Of a stretch of DNA of 64,000 nucleotides, positions 44,563 to 54,247 are shown piece after piece. The first letter of the stretch is position 1, and each line of letters begins with the position of its first letter. The notes below the pieces were generated by a model that was not told the DNA's origin, made no database searches, and was given only the letters and a program-made list of their open reading frames with translations. A program made the position numbers and the translations under genes. Source of the stretch: JBGUXS01 sp045118155 (GTDB taxonomy: Bacteria > Pseudomonadota > Alphaproteobacteria > CAAHEQ01 > UBA3637); assembly GCA_045118155.1 (NCBI GenBank), contig JBGUXS010000078.1:1-64000 (forward strand), written 5' to 3'.

Positions 44563-45414
44563 ATGGAAAACAGGGCTTTTCGTGTAAAACGGATGCGGGC
44601 GCAACTAAAACGGTTTGCGCCTGTCCTGTTTTTAATGATCGCCCTTTTTTCACTTTGGTTTGCAAAAAGTTCTTTGCCCGCGGTTGAATACGCGCGGCGT
44701 TGGACACTAAATACTGTCACCCCGGTATGGGCTGTTATCATAACTCCTTTAAATTGGATTAACGCAGGGATTGATCATATCCAAGATTTCTTCCTAACTT
44801 ATCTTGAAAATGACAAATTAAAACAAGAAAATGCGACGTTAAAGCAAAATATGGTTTTATTTGACTATCTAAAAATGGAAAATGAACGTTTGAAAAAACA
44901 GTATCATTATATTGATCTACCCATTGTTTCTATCGTATCAGCACCGGTTCTTTCTTCTGAAACAGAAAAAGCACAAACCCTTTTAACCCCTGCTGGGACA
45001 AAAGACGGAATAAAAAAAGGATTTGTGGCGCTTTCCCCTCAAGGACTTGTCGGACGTGTTCTGTCCACGGGTTATGGATACAGTCGTATTTTATTACTAA
45101 CTGATTTAACATCACGTATTCCCGTTATGGTGGGGCCACAACGTTTTTTAGCTCTAGCCATTGGAACAGATGAAGATACATTAACCCTAACGGCGTTACC
45201 CGATGACGTATGCTACAATATTGGGGATGAAGTTTTAACATCAGGACATGGGGGTGTTTTCCCCGCCGGCTTGCGGGTTGGAACCATTGTTGATATTCAA
45301 GAAGACATTATTACCGTTCGTCCTACTTTCTCAAAAGAACAGGTTGAAACAATCCAACTTATTGATTTTGGTTTAACAGGATTACTATCCGAAGCCACAT
45401 CATGTCAGGAGTAA
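44563..45414 (+). CDS. mreC: rod shape-determining protein MreC
   Basis: Bitopic protein linking MreB to the wall-synthesis enzymes. 283 residues: a short cytoplasmic part, one membrane helix (about 22-42), a coiled coil (about 73-108, NDKLKQENATLKQN) and a beta-rich periplasmic domain (about 125-270) with RVLSTGYGYSRILLLTD. It starts 9 nt after the mreB stop. Confidence 0.95.
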   Translation: MENRAFRVKRMRAQLKRFAPVLFLMIALFSLWFAKSSLPAVEYARRWTLNTVTPVWAVIITPLNWINAGIDHIQDFFLTYLENDKLKQENATLKQNMVLFDYLKMENERLKKQYHYIDLPIVSIVSAPVLSSETEKAQTLLTPAGTKDGIKKGFVALSPQGLVGRVLSTGYGYSRILLLTDLTSRIPVMVGPQRFLALAIGTDEDTLTLTALPDDVCYNIGDEVLTSGHGGVFPAGLRVGTIVDIQEDIITVRPTFSKEQVETIQLIDFGLTGLLSEATSCQE

Positions 45415-45416
45415 GC

Positions 45417-45914
45417 ATGCAAGCGCATCCTTGGTATGTTCAAAAAACTTTTTTACCCCTTCTAGGATGTTTATTCATTTTGTTACAACATGTCAATGGC
45501 TTTCATACAATTCCTGTTATGCCGACTATGATTTTCTTTTTTGCCTTATTTAACCCACCCCTTTTGCCTTTACTAACTGTTGTTGTTTTAGGAATTTTTG
45601 CAGACTTAATAGCTTCTAACTTTTTTGGGCTAAATACTTTTATTTTTGTTTTTATTTTTTTTGCAGCAAACTTTTTCAAACGCTTTTTAAGCGATTTAAG
45701 TTTTTGGGGAATTTGGACTTTTTTCACCCTATTAAATGGCCTTATTTTTACGTTTAACGCCTTCATTTTTCTTCTTTCTTTTAATCACTTTCCGATTCTT
45801 CCATTCCTTCAAGAATGGATAGCATCCTGTTTCTTTTTCCCGATATTCATGTTAATGTGTAATCGTTGCAATACTTGGCTAACTGGGGGGGATTATGATC
45901 GCTTGGAAGTATGA
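45417..45914 (+). CDS. mreD: rod shape-determining protein MreD
   Basis: 165-residue membrane protein of five or six hydrophobic helices, typical of MreD. AGGAG lies 5 nt before the ATG at 45417; the ATG at 45402 would be inside mreC with no ribosome binding site. It overlaps mrdA by 20 nt. Confidence 0.85.
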   Translation: MQAHPWYVQKTFLPLLGCLFILLQHVNGFHTIPVMPTMIFFFALFNPPLLPLLTVVVLGIFADLIASNFFGLNTFIFVFIFFAANFFKRFLSDLSFWGIWTFFTLLNGLIFTFNAFIFLLSFNHFPILPFLQEWIASCFFFPIFMLMCNRCNTWLTGGDYDRLEV

Positions 45915-47709
45915 AAAAGCGCAAGTCATTTTGCACCGTTTAGTTGCATTAGCGTGCATATTTTTCCTCATTTTTGTCATTTTGGTTTTACGTCTTTGTT
46001 ATTTACAAATTTTTCAAGGCGAAAAATTTAAATTGCTTGCAGATAAAAATCGCATTTCCGTTCGCGCAACCTTACCAATCCGTGGGACCATCTATGATCG
46101 GAACGGAATAAAGTTGGCAGAAAACAAAAAAAATTTTCGGGCAATTTTTATTCGTGAAGGCATCAAGAACTATAAGAAAGTTTTGGATAAATTTTCCTTA
46201 CTCGTTTCTTTAAGCACAGAAGAACGGGCCCACATAGAAAAAGAATTAAAAAAGGTGCGGCCCTTTATGCCAGTTATGTTAAAAGATAATCTATCCTATC
46301 AGGAAATTGCCGCCTTAAGCTTAAACGCTCCTGACCTCCCTGGTATTCAGTTAGAAGAAGGGTTAACGCGGGTTTACCCCTTTGCTGAAAATACAGCACA
46401 TGTTTTGGGATATTTGTCTATTCCCAGTGAAGATGATCTAAAAGAAAATGAACTTTTAAGTACTTTAACGGGTTATAAAATTGGATCCACTGGGATGGAA
46501 AAAGTTCTAGAAAACCACTTAATGGGCACCCCTGGTCTTTTAAAATCAGAAATCAATGCTTATGGACGCACAGTTCGTATTCTAGAAAAGGTCCCCCCCT
46601 TAGCTGGGGAAAATATTATGTTAACACTTGATGCACGTTTACAACAATATGGGCTAGATGTATTTGGGGAACAAGCGGGTTCTGCTATTGTCATGGATAT
46701 CCATACTGGGGAAATCTTAATGCTAATTTCGGCCCCTAGTTTTGATCCCAACTTATTTTTAATGCCCGTTTCCAGTAAAGATTGGACCGCGTTAAATACA
46801 AATAAGAAAAAACCTCTCACGAATAAAGCCCTCAGTGGCACTTATTCCCCAGGATCTATTTTTAAAATAGTAGTGGCTTTGGCTGGTTTAGAAAGTGGGG
46901 ATATTAAATTAAATGAAAAAGAATATTGTTCGGGAAAAGTAAAATTGGGTCAACGCACTTTCCACTGTTGGAAAGAACATGGTCATGGAAATTTGGATGT
47001 CATCGGGGCACTCCGGGAATCTTGCGACGTCTTCTTTTATAAAAAAGCTCAAGAAATCGGGGTGGATAAAATTGTTGAAACAGCTCATAAACTTGGATTT
47101 GGAGAATTAACTGGCATTGAATTAATTGGTGAAAAAAAGGGATTATTACCATCTAGGCAATGGAAGCAGGCGGTTAAAAAAGATGGATGGCGCATGGGGG
47201 ATACCTTTAATTTAAGCATTGGACAAGGTTTCTTAAGTGCCACCCCCCTACAAATGCTTCAAGCGGCTTCCATTATTGCAGCAGATGGGGTGAAGGTCCA
47301 ACCTCATCTTTTAAAAACAAGTACACCATTCCCAGTACAAGAAGTCCCTTTTAAAAAAGATCATTTAGCTATTGTGCGCAAAGGGATGAACGAAGTTGTA
47401 AATGACCCGCATGGAACGGCCCATCGTTCAGCTTTTAATTTGGATGGGTTAAAAATGGCAGGGAAAACCGCTAGTACCCAAGTACGGGGAATCTCTTTAA
47501 AAGAACGTTTAGAAGGGGTAAAAAAACAAGAGGAACTGCCATGGGAATATCGTGACCACGGGATGTTTGTTGCTTTTGCCCCAACAGATAATCCCCGTTA
47601 TGCCGCTATTGTCGTCGTTGAACATGGGGGGGGAGGTTCCAAAGCAGCCGCCCCAATTGCTTCTAAACTTTTGAAAAAAGTATTACAGTTAGAAAAAGGA
47701 CAAAACTGA
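45895..47709 (+). CDS. mrdA: penicillin-binding protein 2
   Basis: Transpeptidase of lateral wall growth, working with RodA. The 604-residue protein has an N-terminal membrane helix (about 17-38), a dimerisation domain containing RGTIYDRNGI (about 64-73) and the transpeptidase domain with the active-site Ser in SPGSIFK (about 320-326) and a KTAST motif (about 526) in place of the usual KTGT. It is a normal-length PBP2. A tract of eight G lies in it (47626-47633). Confidence 0.94.
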   Translation: MIAWKYEKAQVILHRLVALACIFFLIFVILVLRLCYLQIFQGEKFKLLADKNRISVRATLPIRGTIYDRNGIKLAENKKNFRAIFIREGIKNYKKVLDKFSLLVSLSTEERAHIEKELKKVRPFMPVMLKDNLSYQEIAALSLNAPDLPGIQLEEGLTRVYPFAENTAHVLGYLSIPSEDDLKENELLSTLTGYKIGSTGMEKVLENHLMGTPGLLKSEINAYGRTVRILEKVPPLAGENIMLTLDARLQQYGLDVFGEQAGSAIVMDIHTGEILMLISAPSFDPNLFLMPVSSKDWTALNTNKKKPLTNKALSGTYSPGSIFKIVVALAGLESGDIKLNEKEYCSGKVKLGQRTFHCWKEHGHGNLDVIGALRESCDVFFYKKAQEIGVDKIVETAHKLGFGELTGIELIGEKKGLLPSRQWKQAVKKDGWRMGDTFNLSIGQGFLSATPLQMLQAASIIAADGVKVQPHLLKTSTPFPVQEVPFKKDHLAIVRKGMNEVVNDPHGTAHRSAFNLDGLKMAGKTASTQVRGISLKERLEGVKKQEELPWEYRDHGMFVAFAPTDNPRYAAIVVVEHGGGGSKAAAPIASKLLKKVLQLEKGQN

Positions 47710-48872
47710 TGGGCTTTTTTAGGGAACGAAACTGTTATTTAAAAGATTACAATTTATCTTTTAAGGATAAATGTAAACGATTCAGTTTTATATTTACATT
47801 TTATATTTTTTGTGTGGTTGGAATAGGTTTAGGTATTCTTTATTCTGTTGGTGGGGGTAATTGGTCTCCATGGGCCCTCAAACAACTTATGCGTTTTTTG
47901 TTGGGACTTGCGCTTTATTTAATAATCGCTTTTACAAATTTACGCATGTGGATGAAATATGCTTACTGGATTTATGGGATTACTTTGGCATTACTTGTCG
48001 GGGTAGAAGTTATGGGGACTATCGGAATGGGCGCCCAACGATGGTTGGATTTAGGGGTATTTCAATTACAACCTTCAGAACTAATGAAAATAACACTTAT
48101 TTTAGCATTGGCCAGGTATTTTCACGGAGCCGGCCTAGAAGATATCCGAACTATCCGTTCGGCTTTAATTCCCATTGGCATGATTCTTGTTCCAACGGCT
48201 TTGATTTTAAAACAACCTGATTTGGGGACAGCCCTTATGTTGATTTTTGCTGGTAGCATGATGTTATTTTTAGCCGGTGTTCAGATTTGGAAATTTATTT
48301 GTGTCGGGATTTTAGGGGCAACATCTGTTCCTATTTTATGGTCTTTTTTACACGATTATCAAAAACAACGCGTTTTAACCTTTTTAAATCCCGAAAAAGA
48401 TCCGCTAGGGGCTGGATATCACATCATGCAATCAAAAATTGCTTTAGGATCCGGGGGACTTTGGGGAAAAGGTTTTCTAGAAGGCACTCAAAGCCGCTTA
48501 AATTTCTTACCCGAAAAACAAACCGATTTTATTTTTACCGTTTTATCTGAAGAATTTGGGTTTGTAGGATCTATGATTTTATTAGCCCTATTTGCCCTTA
48601 TTATTTTATATGGTTTTATTATTACTGTACGATGTACTAATTTTTTTGGGAAATTTTTAGCTTTTGGATTAACCGCAAATTTTGCTTTGTATATTTTTAT
48701 TAATGTCGGTATGGTCATGGGGTTATTACCGGTTGTAGGCGTTCCCTTACCACTTGTTTCTTACGGGGGAACCGCCATGTTAACCTTAATGATGGGCTTT
48801 GGGTTAATTCAGTGTGTTCATATCAACAGCGACATGGAAATAGGACGACGAGGATCCATTGATGATGAATGA
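47709..48872 (+). CDS. mrdB: rod-shape peptidoglycan glycosyltransferase RodA
   Basis: SEDS-family glycosyltransferase that polymerises glycan strands. 387 residues with about ten membrane helices and the SEDS signatures GAQRWLDLGVFQLQPSELMKI (about 103-123), DLGTALM and VVGVPLPLVSYGGTAML near the end. Its ATG overlaps the mrdA stop (TGATG). Confidence 0.95.
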   Translation: MGFFRERNCYLKDYNLSFKDKCKRFSFIFTFYIFCVVGIGLGILYSVGGGNWSPWALKQLMRFLLGLALYLIIAFTNLRMWMKYAYWIYGITLALLVGVEVMGTIGMGAQRWLDLGVFQLQPSELMKITLILALARYFHGAGLEDIRTIRSALIPIGMILVPTALILKQPDLGTALMLIFAGSMMLFLAGVQIWKFICVGILGATSVPILWSFLHDYQKQRVLTFLNPEKDPLGAGYHIMQSKIALGSGGLWGKGFLEGTQSRLNFLPEKQTDFIFTVLSEEFGFVGSMILLALFALIILYGFIITVRCTNFFGKFLAFGLTANFALYIFINVGMVMGLLPVVGVPLPLVSYGGTAMLTLMMGFGLIQCVHINSDMEIGRRGSIDDE

Positions 48873-50613
48873 TATCAACACCCTGCTAGATCAAGCGTTT
48901 GATGCCTATAATCGTCAAGATTTCACAACCGCCGAAGCTATGGCACGCCTGGTTCTTTCCATGGCACATGAAGAACCAGATGCCCTGTACTTATTGGGAC
49001 TTTTAGCTTTCAAATCCTACACTTTCAAGCAATCGGAATTATTTTTAACTCAAGCTCATTTTTTACGTCCTGATAATGAAAACTATACCCTAGCGTTAGC
49101 TTTTACTTTACAATGTTTAGGTCAGGGAGAACGAGCCCTAGCCTTATATCAGCCATATTCAGAAAATGCCGAAGCCCTTTCTCAAACAGGGATGATCCAT
49201 CTTATGTATCATCGCATTCCTTTTGCAAAAACGGCCTTTCAAAAAGCCCTATCTCTAGATCCCGCCCTCCCTTCGGCTTGGATTGGGAAAGCTTTGATAG
49301 AAAAAACAAAGGGACATCTTAAAACCGCCGAAGAAATTTTAAAAAAAATGCCTCTTAAAAACCAAGATACTTTTAAACAATTAGGATATATTTATAGAGA
49401 ACAAGGGGATTTGAAAAAAGCTGTATCTGCCTTTGAGAAAGCCTTAACTTATGCACAAAGCCCTGACGCGTGGCATATTTTAGGCCAAATCTATTGTGAA
49501 TTAAATCATCCTAAAAAAGCATTAGATGCCTATAACAACGCTTTAAAAATAACCCCAAATAATCCGGATATTCTTGTGGATAAGGCGACCCTTTGTCCAG
49601 AAAAACAAGCTAAATCTCTATATGAACAAGCTCTACAGGAAAATCCTAATTATATTCCGGCTTTACACAATCTAGCTTGCTTATATACAAAACAAAAAGA
49701 AACCGCAAAAGCTTTGGATTTATATCAACGCATTATACAATTAAATCCTCAGCATCTACCTTCCTTATATAATCTCGCCATTATTTTAGAAGAAGAATCT
49801 TCATGGTCAGAGGCTTTAGGCCTTTATTTTAATTTACTGGTTTTAAAGGCCGATTTTTCAGATTTACCTTTTAGAATTTCTGCTTGCATTACCGAATTAT
49901 TTCAAACAGGAAAAGAGGGGGAAAAAGAAGCGCTTCGTTTTGCCAAAGGTTGGATTAAACACTTTGCAAAAGATCCTATTGCTCTTCATACTTATGCTGT
50001 TTTAACCCATAAAAAAGGGGTAAATTCTCTAGATTATTTGAAGAGATTTTACAATCATTTTTCAGGCACCTATGATGACACCATGCATCTTTTACAGGCT
50101 GAATCTTTAAATATCATTTTAAAAAATCTGCCCAAAACTTCTTTTCACAATATTTTAGATTTGGGTTGTGGAACGGGAAAATTTGGATCTCTTTATAAAC
50201 AACCATTTAAAACACTAACAGGGGTAGATTTATCTGAAGAAATGCTAAAGAAAGCCCCTAAGAAATATACACATCTTATATGTCAAGATATCTTTACTTA
50301 TTTAACCAAAACAAAAAAAACGTTTGATTTAATTATTTTGGCTGAAGTTGCTTGTTATATCGCAGATATGGAATCTCTTCTCAAAAATCTTGTTCCTCAT
50401 ATGAAAAAGGGAACTTTTTTAGCTCTAACAACTGAAACCGCCCTAAAACAACAAACATTATCCCCTTATGGCCGGTGGGCATACCCAGATGAAAAAATTG
50501 AAAAAATTCTGCATAACTTGGGATTAAAACTGATAAGAAAAACTTCCTTTCCCTTAAGAAAAGAAAAGGAAGTTATTTTACCCGGAACGTTCTTTTTAAT
50601 TCAAAGAACTTAA
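48862..50613 (+). CDS. TPR repeat protein with C-terminal SAM-dependent methyltransferase
   Basis: A 583-residue fusion. The N-terminal part (about 10-380) holds about ten tetratricopeptide repeats (for example AWHILGQIYCELNHPKKALDAY, cited in part), used for protein contacts. The C-terminal part (about 425-580) is a class I methyltransferase with LDLGCGTGKFG (about 434-444), GVDLSEEML and the LIILAEV element. This TPR-methyltransferase class (COG4976-like) has no established substrate. The start at 48862 overlaps the rodA stop (ATGATGAATGA), so it is the last gene of the rod-shape operon. Its 3' end overlaps gatB by 18 nt. Confidence 0.85.
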   Translation: MMNDINTLLDQAFDAYNRQDFTTAEAMARLVLSMAHEEPDALYLLGLLAFKSYTFKQSELFLTQAHFLRPDNENYTLALAFTLQCLGQGERALALYQPYSENAEALSQTGMIHLMYHRIPFAKTAFQKALSLDPALPSAWIGKALIEKTKGHLKTAEEILKKMPLKNQDTFKQLGYIYREQGDLKKAVSAFEKALTYAQSPDAWHILGQIYCELNHPKKALDAYNNALKITPNNPDILVDKATLCPEKQAKSLYEQALQENPNYIPALHNLACLYTKQKETAKALDLYQRIIQLNPQHLPSLYNLAIILEEESSWSEALGLYFNLLVLKADFSDLPFRISACITELFQTGKEGEKEALRFAKGWIKHFAKDPIALHTYAVLTHKKGVNSLDYLKRFYNHFSGTYDDTMHLLQAESLNIILKNLPKTSFHNILDLGCGTGKFGSLYKQPFKTLTGVDLSEEMLKKAPKKYTHLICQDIFTYLTKTKKTFDLIILAEVACYIADMESLLKNLVPHMKKGTFLALTTETALKQQTLSPYGRWAYPDEKIEKILHNLGLKLIRKTSFPLRKEKEVILPGTFFLIQRT

Positions 50614-52053
50614 TTTTTTTTCAAACAATTGATTCGCTAAACCCGGATTCACTTTGCCACCAGATGCTTTCATAATCTGTCCGATGAACCACCCTTTCAA
50701 CTTATCTTTCCCGGCTTTAATTTCGGCAATTTTATCTTGGTTCTGCGCTATAATTTCATCAATAATTTTTTCAATTGCCCCTGTATCAGAAACTTGCTTT
50801 AACCCTTTTTCTTCAACCAATGTTTCAGGGTCTTTACCTGTTTCAATCATCAATTCAAAGACATCTTTTGCAATCTTCCCCGAAATCACTCCTTCGGTAA
50901 TTAAATGAACTAATGCCCCCAAATTTTCAGATGAAATTGGGGATTCCAAAATACTAAGGCCTTGTTTATTCAAATAAGCAAATAAATCCCCCATAACCCA
51001 GTTCGCCACTTTTTTCGCATCGGCCTTTTGACACGCCCGTTCAAAATAGGCCGCTGTATCCATATCCATCGTTAAAATACGAGCATCATATTCCGGAAGG
51101 CCTAATTCTTCCATATACCGTTTCTTTTTAGCTTCCGGTAATTCCGGCAAAGTGGCCCGAATTTTATCCACATACTCTTGTGTTAAAATTACAGGGGGCA
51201 AATCTGGATCCGGGAAATAACGATAATCATTCGCATTTTCCTTACCCCGCATAGACCGCGTTTCCATCGCATCAGAATCAAACAATCTGGTTTCCTGAAT
51301 AACCGTTCCCCCAGCATCATAAAGATCTACCTGACGTTGCGCCTCTATTTCAATAGCCTGCATGACAAACCGGATAGAATTCATATTTTTCACTTCCACC
51401 CGTGTTCGCAACGTTTTTTCCCCGACTTTACGGACAGATACATTGGCATCGCACCGCAAAGACCCTTCATCCATATTGCCATCACATGTTTTAAGGGCCC
51501 GCACAATCGCCCGTAATTGCCGTAAATAAGCCCCTGCTTCTTCTGGGGAATGCATATCGGGTTTAGACACAATTTCCATGAGTCCCACCCCGCACCGATT
51601 CAGGTCAATAAAGGAATGGACTGGATCCATGTCATGAATAGATTTTGCTGCATCCTGTTCCAAGTGTAACCGTTCCACCCCGATTTTTTTCGTACCTTCT
51701 TCGGTGGTAATTTCAACAAATCCTTCCCCAACAATTGGATGATATAACTGTGAAATCTGATAACCCGAAGGTAAATCTGCATAAAAATAATTCTTTCTGT
51801 CAAAACGGGAATATAAATTAATTTTGGCGTTTAAACCCATCCCCGTTTTCACACATTGTTCCACACATTTTTCATTTAAAACCGGCAACATCCCCGGGAA
51901 CGCCGCATCCACAAAAGACACATGTGTATTTTGTTCCGCCCCAACTTTCGTGGACGCCCCTGAAAACACCTTAGATTCAGAAATAATCTGACAGTGGACT
52001 TCCAAACCAATAACTAATTCCCACTCGGCATCTTTTCCTTTAATTGTGTACAT
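50596..52053 (-). CDS. gatB: Asp/Glu-tRNA amidotransferase subunit B
   Basis: Subunit of GatCAB, which converts Glu-tRNA-Gln and Asp-tRNA-Asn to the amidated forms. The 485-residue protein has GLEVHCQI near 15-22, the DLNRCGVGLMEIVSKPDMHSPEEA motif in part (about 150-173) and the C-terminal YqeY-like domain (about 330-485). Downstream of gatA by 3 nt. Confidence 0.97.
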   Translation of the reverse strand: MYTIKGKDAEWELVIGLEVHCQIISESKVFSGASTKVGAEQNTHVSFVDAAFPGMLPVLNEKCVEQCVKTGMGLNAKINLYSRFDRKNYFYADLPSGYQISQLYHPIVGEGFVEITTEEGTKKIGVERLHLEQDAAKSIHDMDPVHSFIDLNRCGVGLMEIVSKPDMHSPEEAGAYLRQLRAIVRALKTCDGNMDEGSLRCDANVSVRKVGEKTLRTRVEVKNMNSIRFVMQAIEIEAQRQVDLYDAGGTVIQETRLFDSDAMETRSMRGKENANDYRYFPDPDLPPVILTQEYVDKIRATLPELPEAKKKRYMEELGLPEYDARILTMDMDTAAYFERACQKADAKKVANWVMGDLFAYLNKQGLSILESPISSENLGALVHLITEGVISGKIAKDVFELMIETGKDPETLVEEKGLKQVSDTGAIEKIIDEIIAQNQDKIAEIKAGKDKLKGWFIGQIMKASGGKVNPGLANQLFEKKLSSLN

Positions 52054-52056
52054 GAT

Positions 52057-53538
52057 TTATCCTTTCACCCGATGCGGGATTAATGGCATTTCTGCCCCAT
52101 TTTCTAGCGCTTGTGCTACCTGGAAAACCGTTGTTTCATCAAAATGTCGTCCTATAACTTGAAGTCCTATCGGCAATCCATTTTTTCCAAACCCAACAGG
52201 AACCGCAACACTAGGTACCCCAGCCAACGAAGACGGTGTTGTAAAAACATCAGCTAAATACGCATCCAACGCACTCATATTTTTCATTTCCTGTTCAGAA
52301 ATCGCCGTCGTTGGGGATGTTGGTACTAACAAAGCATCCACTTTATTATACACATCCATAAAGTCATTATAAATCAAACGACGCACCTTTTGTGCCCGCG
52401 TATAATAGGCATCATAGAATCCCGCAGATAACACAAAAGTTCCCAAGAAAATACGGCGTTGTACTTCTTCACCAAACCCTAAAGAACGTGTTTTTGTATA
52501 AAGTTCATCCAGTGTTTTTCCTGTTTCCCGAATGGTATAACGCACCCCATCATACCGGGCTAAATTAGAAGAAGCTTCGGCGGGACTAATAATATAATAA
52601 ACCGGCAAAGCATATTGCGTATGGGGCAAACTAACATCCAAAATTTCCGCCCCAGCCTCTTTCAAAATCCGAACCCCTTTATCCCAAACAGAGGCGACAT
52701 CTGGGTTAAGCCCCTCTAACCGATATTCCTTTGGGATCCCAATTTTCAACCCTTTAATCCCTTTTTTGCAAAGGGCCGCAAAATCTGGAACCAACTGGTT
52801 CGCTGAGGTAGAATCTTTGGCATCATATCCCGCCATATTTTGAAGCATCAAAGCCCCATCTTCCACGGAACGCGCCAAGACCCCCGCTTGATCCAAAGAA
52901 GAAGCATACGCCACAATTCCCCATCTAGAACACCGCCCATAAGTCGGTTTTACCCCAACAATACCACAAAAGCTAGCTGGTTGCCGGGAAGATCCCCCTG
53001 TATCTGTACCGGTTGCCGCCATACAAAGGCCCCCGGCCACTGCCGCAGCTGGTCCCCCAGATGATCCCCCAGGAACAAGGGTGTAATTTCCGTTTTCATC
53101 CGTCCACGGATTCTTGGTTAAGCCAAAATAACTGGTAATTGTAGAAACCCCCATTGCGAATTCATCGGTATTAACTTTTCCCAAAACAACGGTTCCGGCT
53201 TTTTGCAATTTTTCAGAAACTGTGGATTCATAAGGGGGAATAAATTCGCTTAAAATCCTAGAGGCCGCCGTTGTCCGAACCCCTTTTGTACAAAACACAT
53301 CTTTATGTGCGATAGGGATTCCTTCCAACGCCCCGGCTTGTCCTTTTGCCCGGCGCGCATCACTTTCTTCCGCTTGTTTTAATGCCAATTCTGGGGTTTG
53401 TGTAATAAACGCATTTAAGGTTTTATCTGCCCGTTCCATTTCCGCAATATAGGCCTTGGTTAATTCCACAGAAGAAATTTCTTTTTTATCTAAAAGATCT
53501 AAAGCTTGGGCAACACGTAAATCTATCAAATCCGTCAT
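52057..53538 (-). CDS. gatA: Asp/Glu-tRNA amidotransferase subunit A
   Basis: Amidase subunit that releases ammonia from glutamine. 493 residues with the amidase signature: catalytic Lys in IAHKDVF (about 77), Ser in PGGSSGGPAAAVA (about 153) and DTGGSSRQPA (about 176). It starts 4 nt after the gatC stop and is the second gene of gatCAB. Confidence 0.98.
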   Translation of the reverse strand: MTDLIDLRVAQALDLLDKKEISSVELTKAYIAEMERADKTLNAFITQTPELALKQAEESDARRAKGQAGALEGIPIAHKDVFCTKGVRTTAASRILSEFIPPYESTVSEKLQKAGTVVLGKVNTDEFAMGVSTITSYFGLTKNPWTDENGNYTLVPGGSSGGPAAAVAGGLCMAATGTDTGGSSRQPASFCGIVGVKPTYGRCSRWGIVAYASSLDQAGVLARSVEDGALMLQNMAGYDAKDSTSANQLVPDFAALCKKGIKGLKIGIPKEYRLEGLNPDVASVWDKGVRILKEAGAEILDVSLPHTQYALPVYYIISPAEASSNLARYDGVRYTIRETGKTLDELYTKTRSLGFGEEVQRRIFLGTFVLSAGFYDAYYTRAQKVRRLIYNDFMDVYNKVDALLVPTSPTTAISEQEMKNMSALDAYLADVFTTPSSLAGVPSVAVPVGFGKNGLPIGLQVIGRHFDETTVFQVAQALENGAEMPLIPHRVKG

Positions 53539-53542
53539 TTTC

Positions 53543-53830
53543 TTACTCCACTACCTTGGGGACAACATAAAATCCATGAACAGCATCAGGGGAATTCGCC
53601 ATTAATTCTTCCTGTAAATTCCCAGTGGTCACCTCATCCGCCCGTTGGACATTTTTTTCTTCTGCGACACTGTAAAGTGGCTCAATCCCATCAACATTGA
53701 CCTGTTGCAACTGCTCCACCCACTTTAAAATATCTTCCATTTCGTGAATAAATTTTTCCTGTTTTTCTTCTGGGATATTAAGCCGCGCCAGCTGTGCAAT
53801 CCCTTTTACCGTTTTTGTATCAAAATGCAT
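53543..53830 (-). CDS. gatC: Asp/Glu-tRNA amidotransferase subunit C
   Basis: Small assembly subunit wrapping GatA and GatB. 95 residues with the standard VKGIAQLARLNI start, a MEDILKWVEQLQQVNVDGIEP middle (cited in part) and a charged end with EELMANSPDAVHGFYVVPKVVE. First gene of gatCAB; the AGGAGGGG ribosome binding site lies about 6 nt before its ATG. Confidence 0.96.
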   Translation of the reverse strand: MHFDTKTVKGIAQLARLNIPEEKQEKFIHEMEDILKWVEQLQQVNVDGIEPLYSVAEEKNVQRADEVTTGNLQEELMANSPDAVHGFYVVPKVVE

Positions 53831-53854
53831 TAAATGCCCCTCCTAGAAGTCTTT

Positions 53855-53883
53855 TTTATACATTTTTTCCGTTTAAAAGTCAA
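53855..53883 (-). promoter_or_regulatory. promoter of gatCAB
   Basis: Minus-strand TTGACT (53883-53878), 17 nt, TATAAA (53860-53855), about 25 nt before gatC. Confidence 0.7.
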
Positions 53884-53910
53884 GTTTTTTTCATAAAAGC
53901 ATTTTCTGCC

Positions 53911-53939
53911 TTTACTTTTCATCTCTTTTTGATTATGCT
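53911..53939 (+). promoter_or_regulatory. promoter of virB3-virB4
   Basis: TTTACT (53911-53916), 17 nt, TATGCT (53934-53939), about 20 nt before virB3. The -35 box is only moderate. Confidence 0.5.
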
Positions 53940-53959
53940 TGTTTCTACAAGGGGGTAAT

Positions 53960-54247
53960 ATGCGGGAACCTATTTTAAAAGCGGTCAGTATGCCGGCGCG
54001 TATTTTATGGGCGCCGTCGGTTCCGGCGTTGTTAAACATGGTTTGTCAATTACCTTTCATGTTGTTCTATGCGGGACAAGGGGGCAACCCTTTGCTATTC
54101 ATGGGAACTATCATCGGGGTTCATGCCTTAATTGCTCTTTATGCCGCGAAAGAACCTCATTTATCTAATATGTTCAAAGCCCAAGGTCCTTTCTTTAAGA
54201 AAAGTTCACAAATGTATACCTCATCAGGAAGAAAATACGCCCCATGA
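53960..54247 (+). CDS. virB3: type IV secretion protein VirB3
   Basis: A 95-residue inner-membrane protein with a conserved start (REPILKAVSMPARILWAP) and two hydrophobic helices (about 24-42 and 49-65), the VirB3 layout. AGGGGG lies 5 nt before the ATG at 53960; a TTG further upstream at 53939 is unlikely. Overlaps virB4 by 4 nt, as is usual for VirB3-VirB4 partners. Confidence 0.85.
   Translation: MREPILKAVSMPARILWAPSVPALLNMVCQLPFMLFYAGQGGNPLLFMGTIIGVHALIALYAAKEPHLSNMFKAQGPFFKKSSQMYTSSGRKYAP

Noticed and set aside
48287..48718. ORFs in other frames of mrdB
   Set aside because: Overlap a conserved SEDS protein and show no family pattern.
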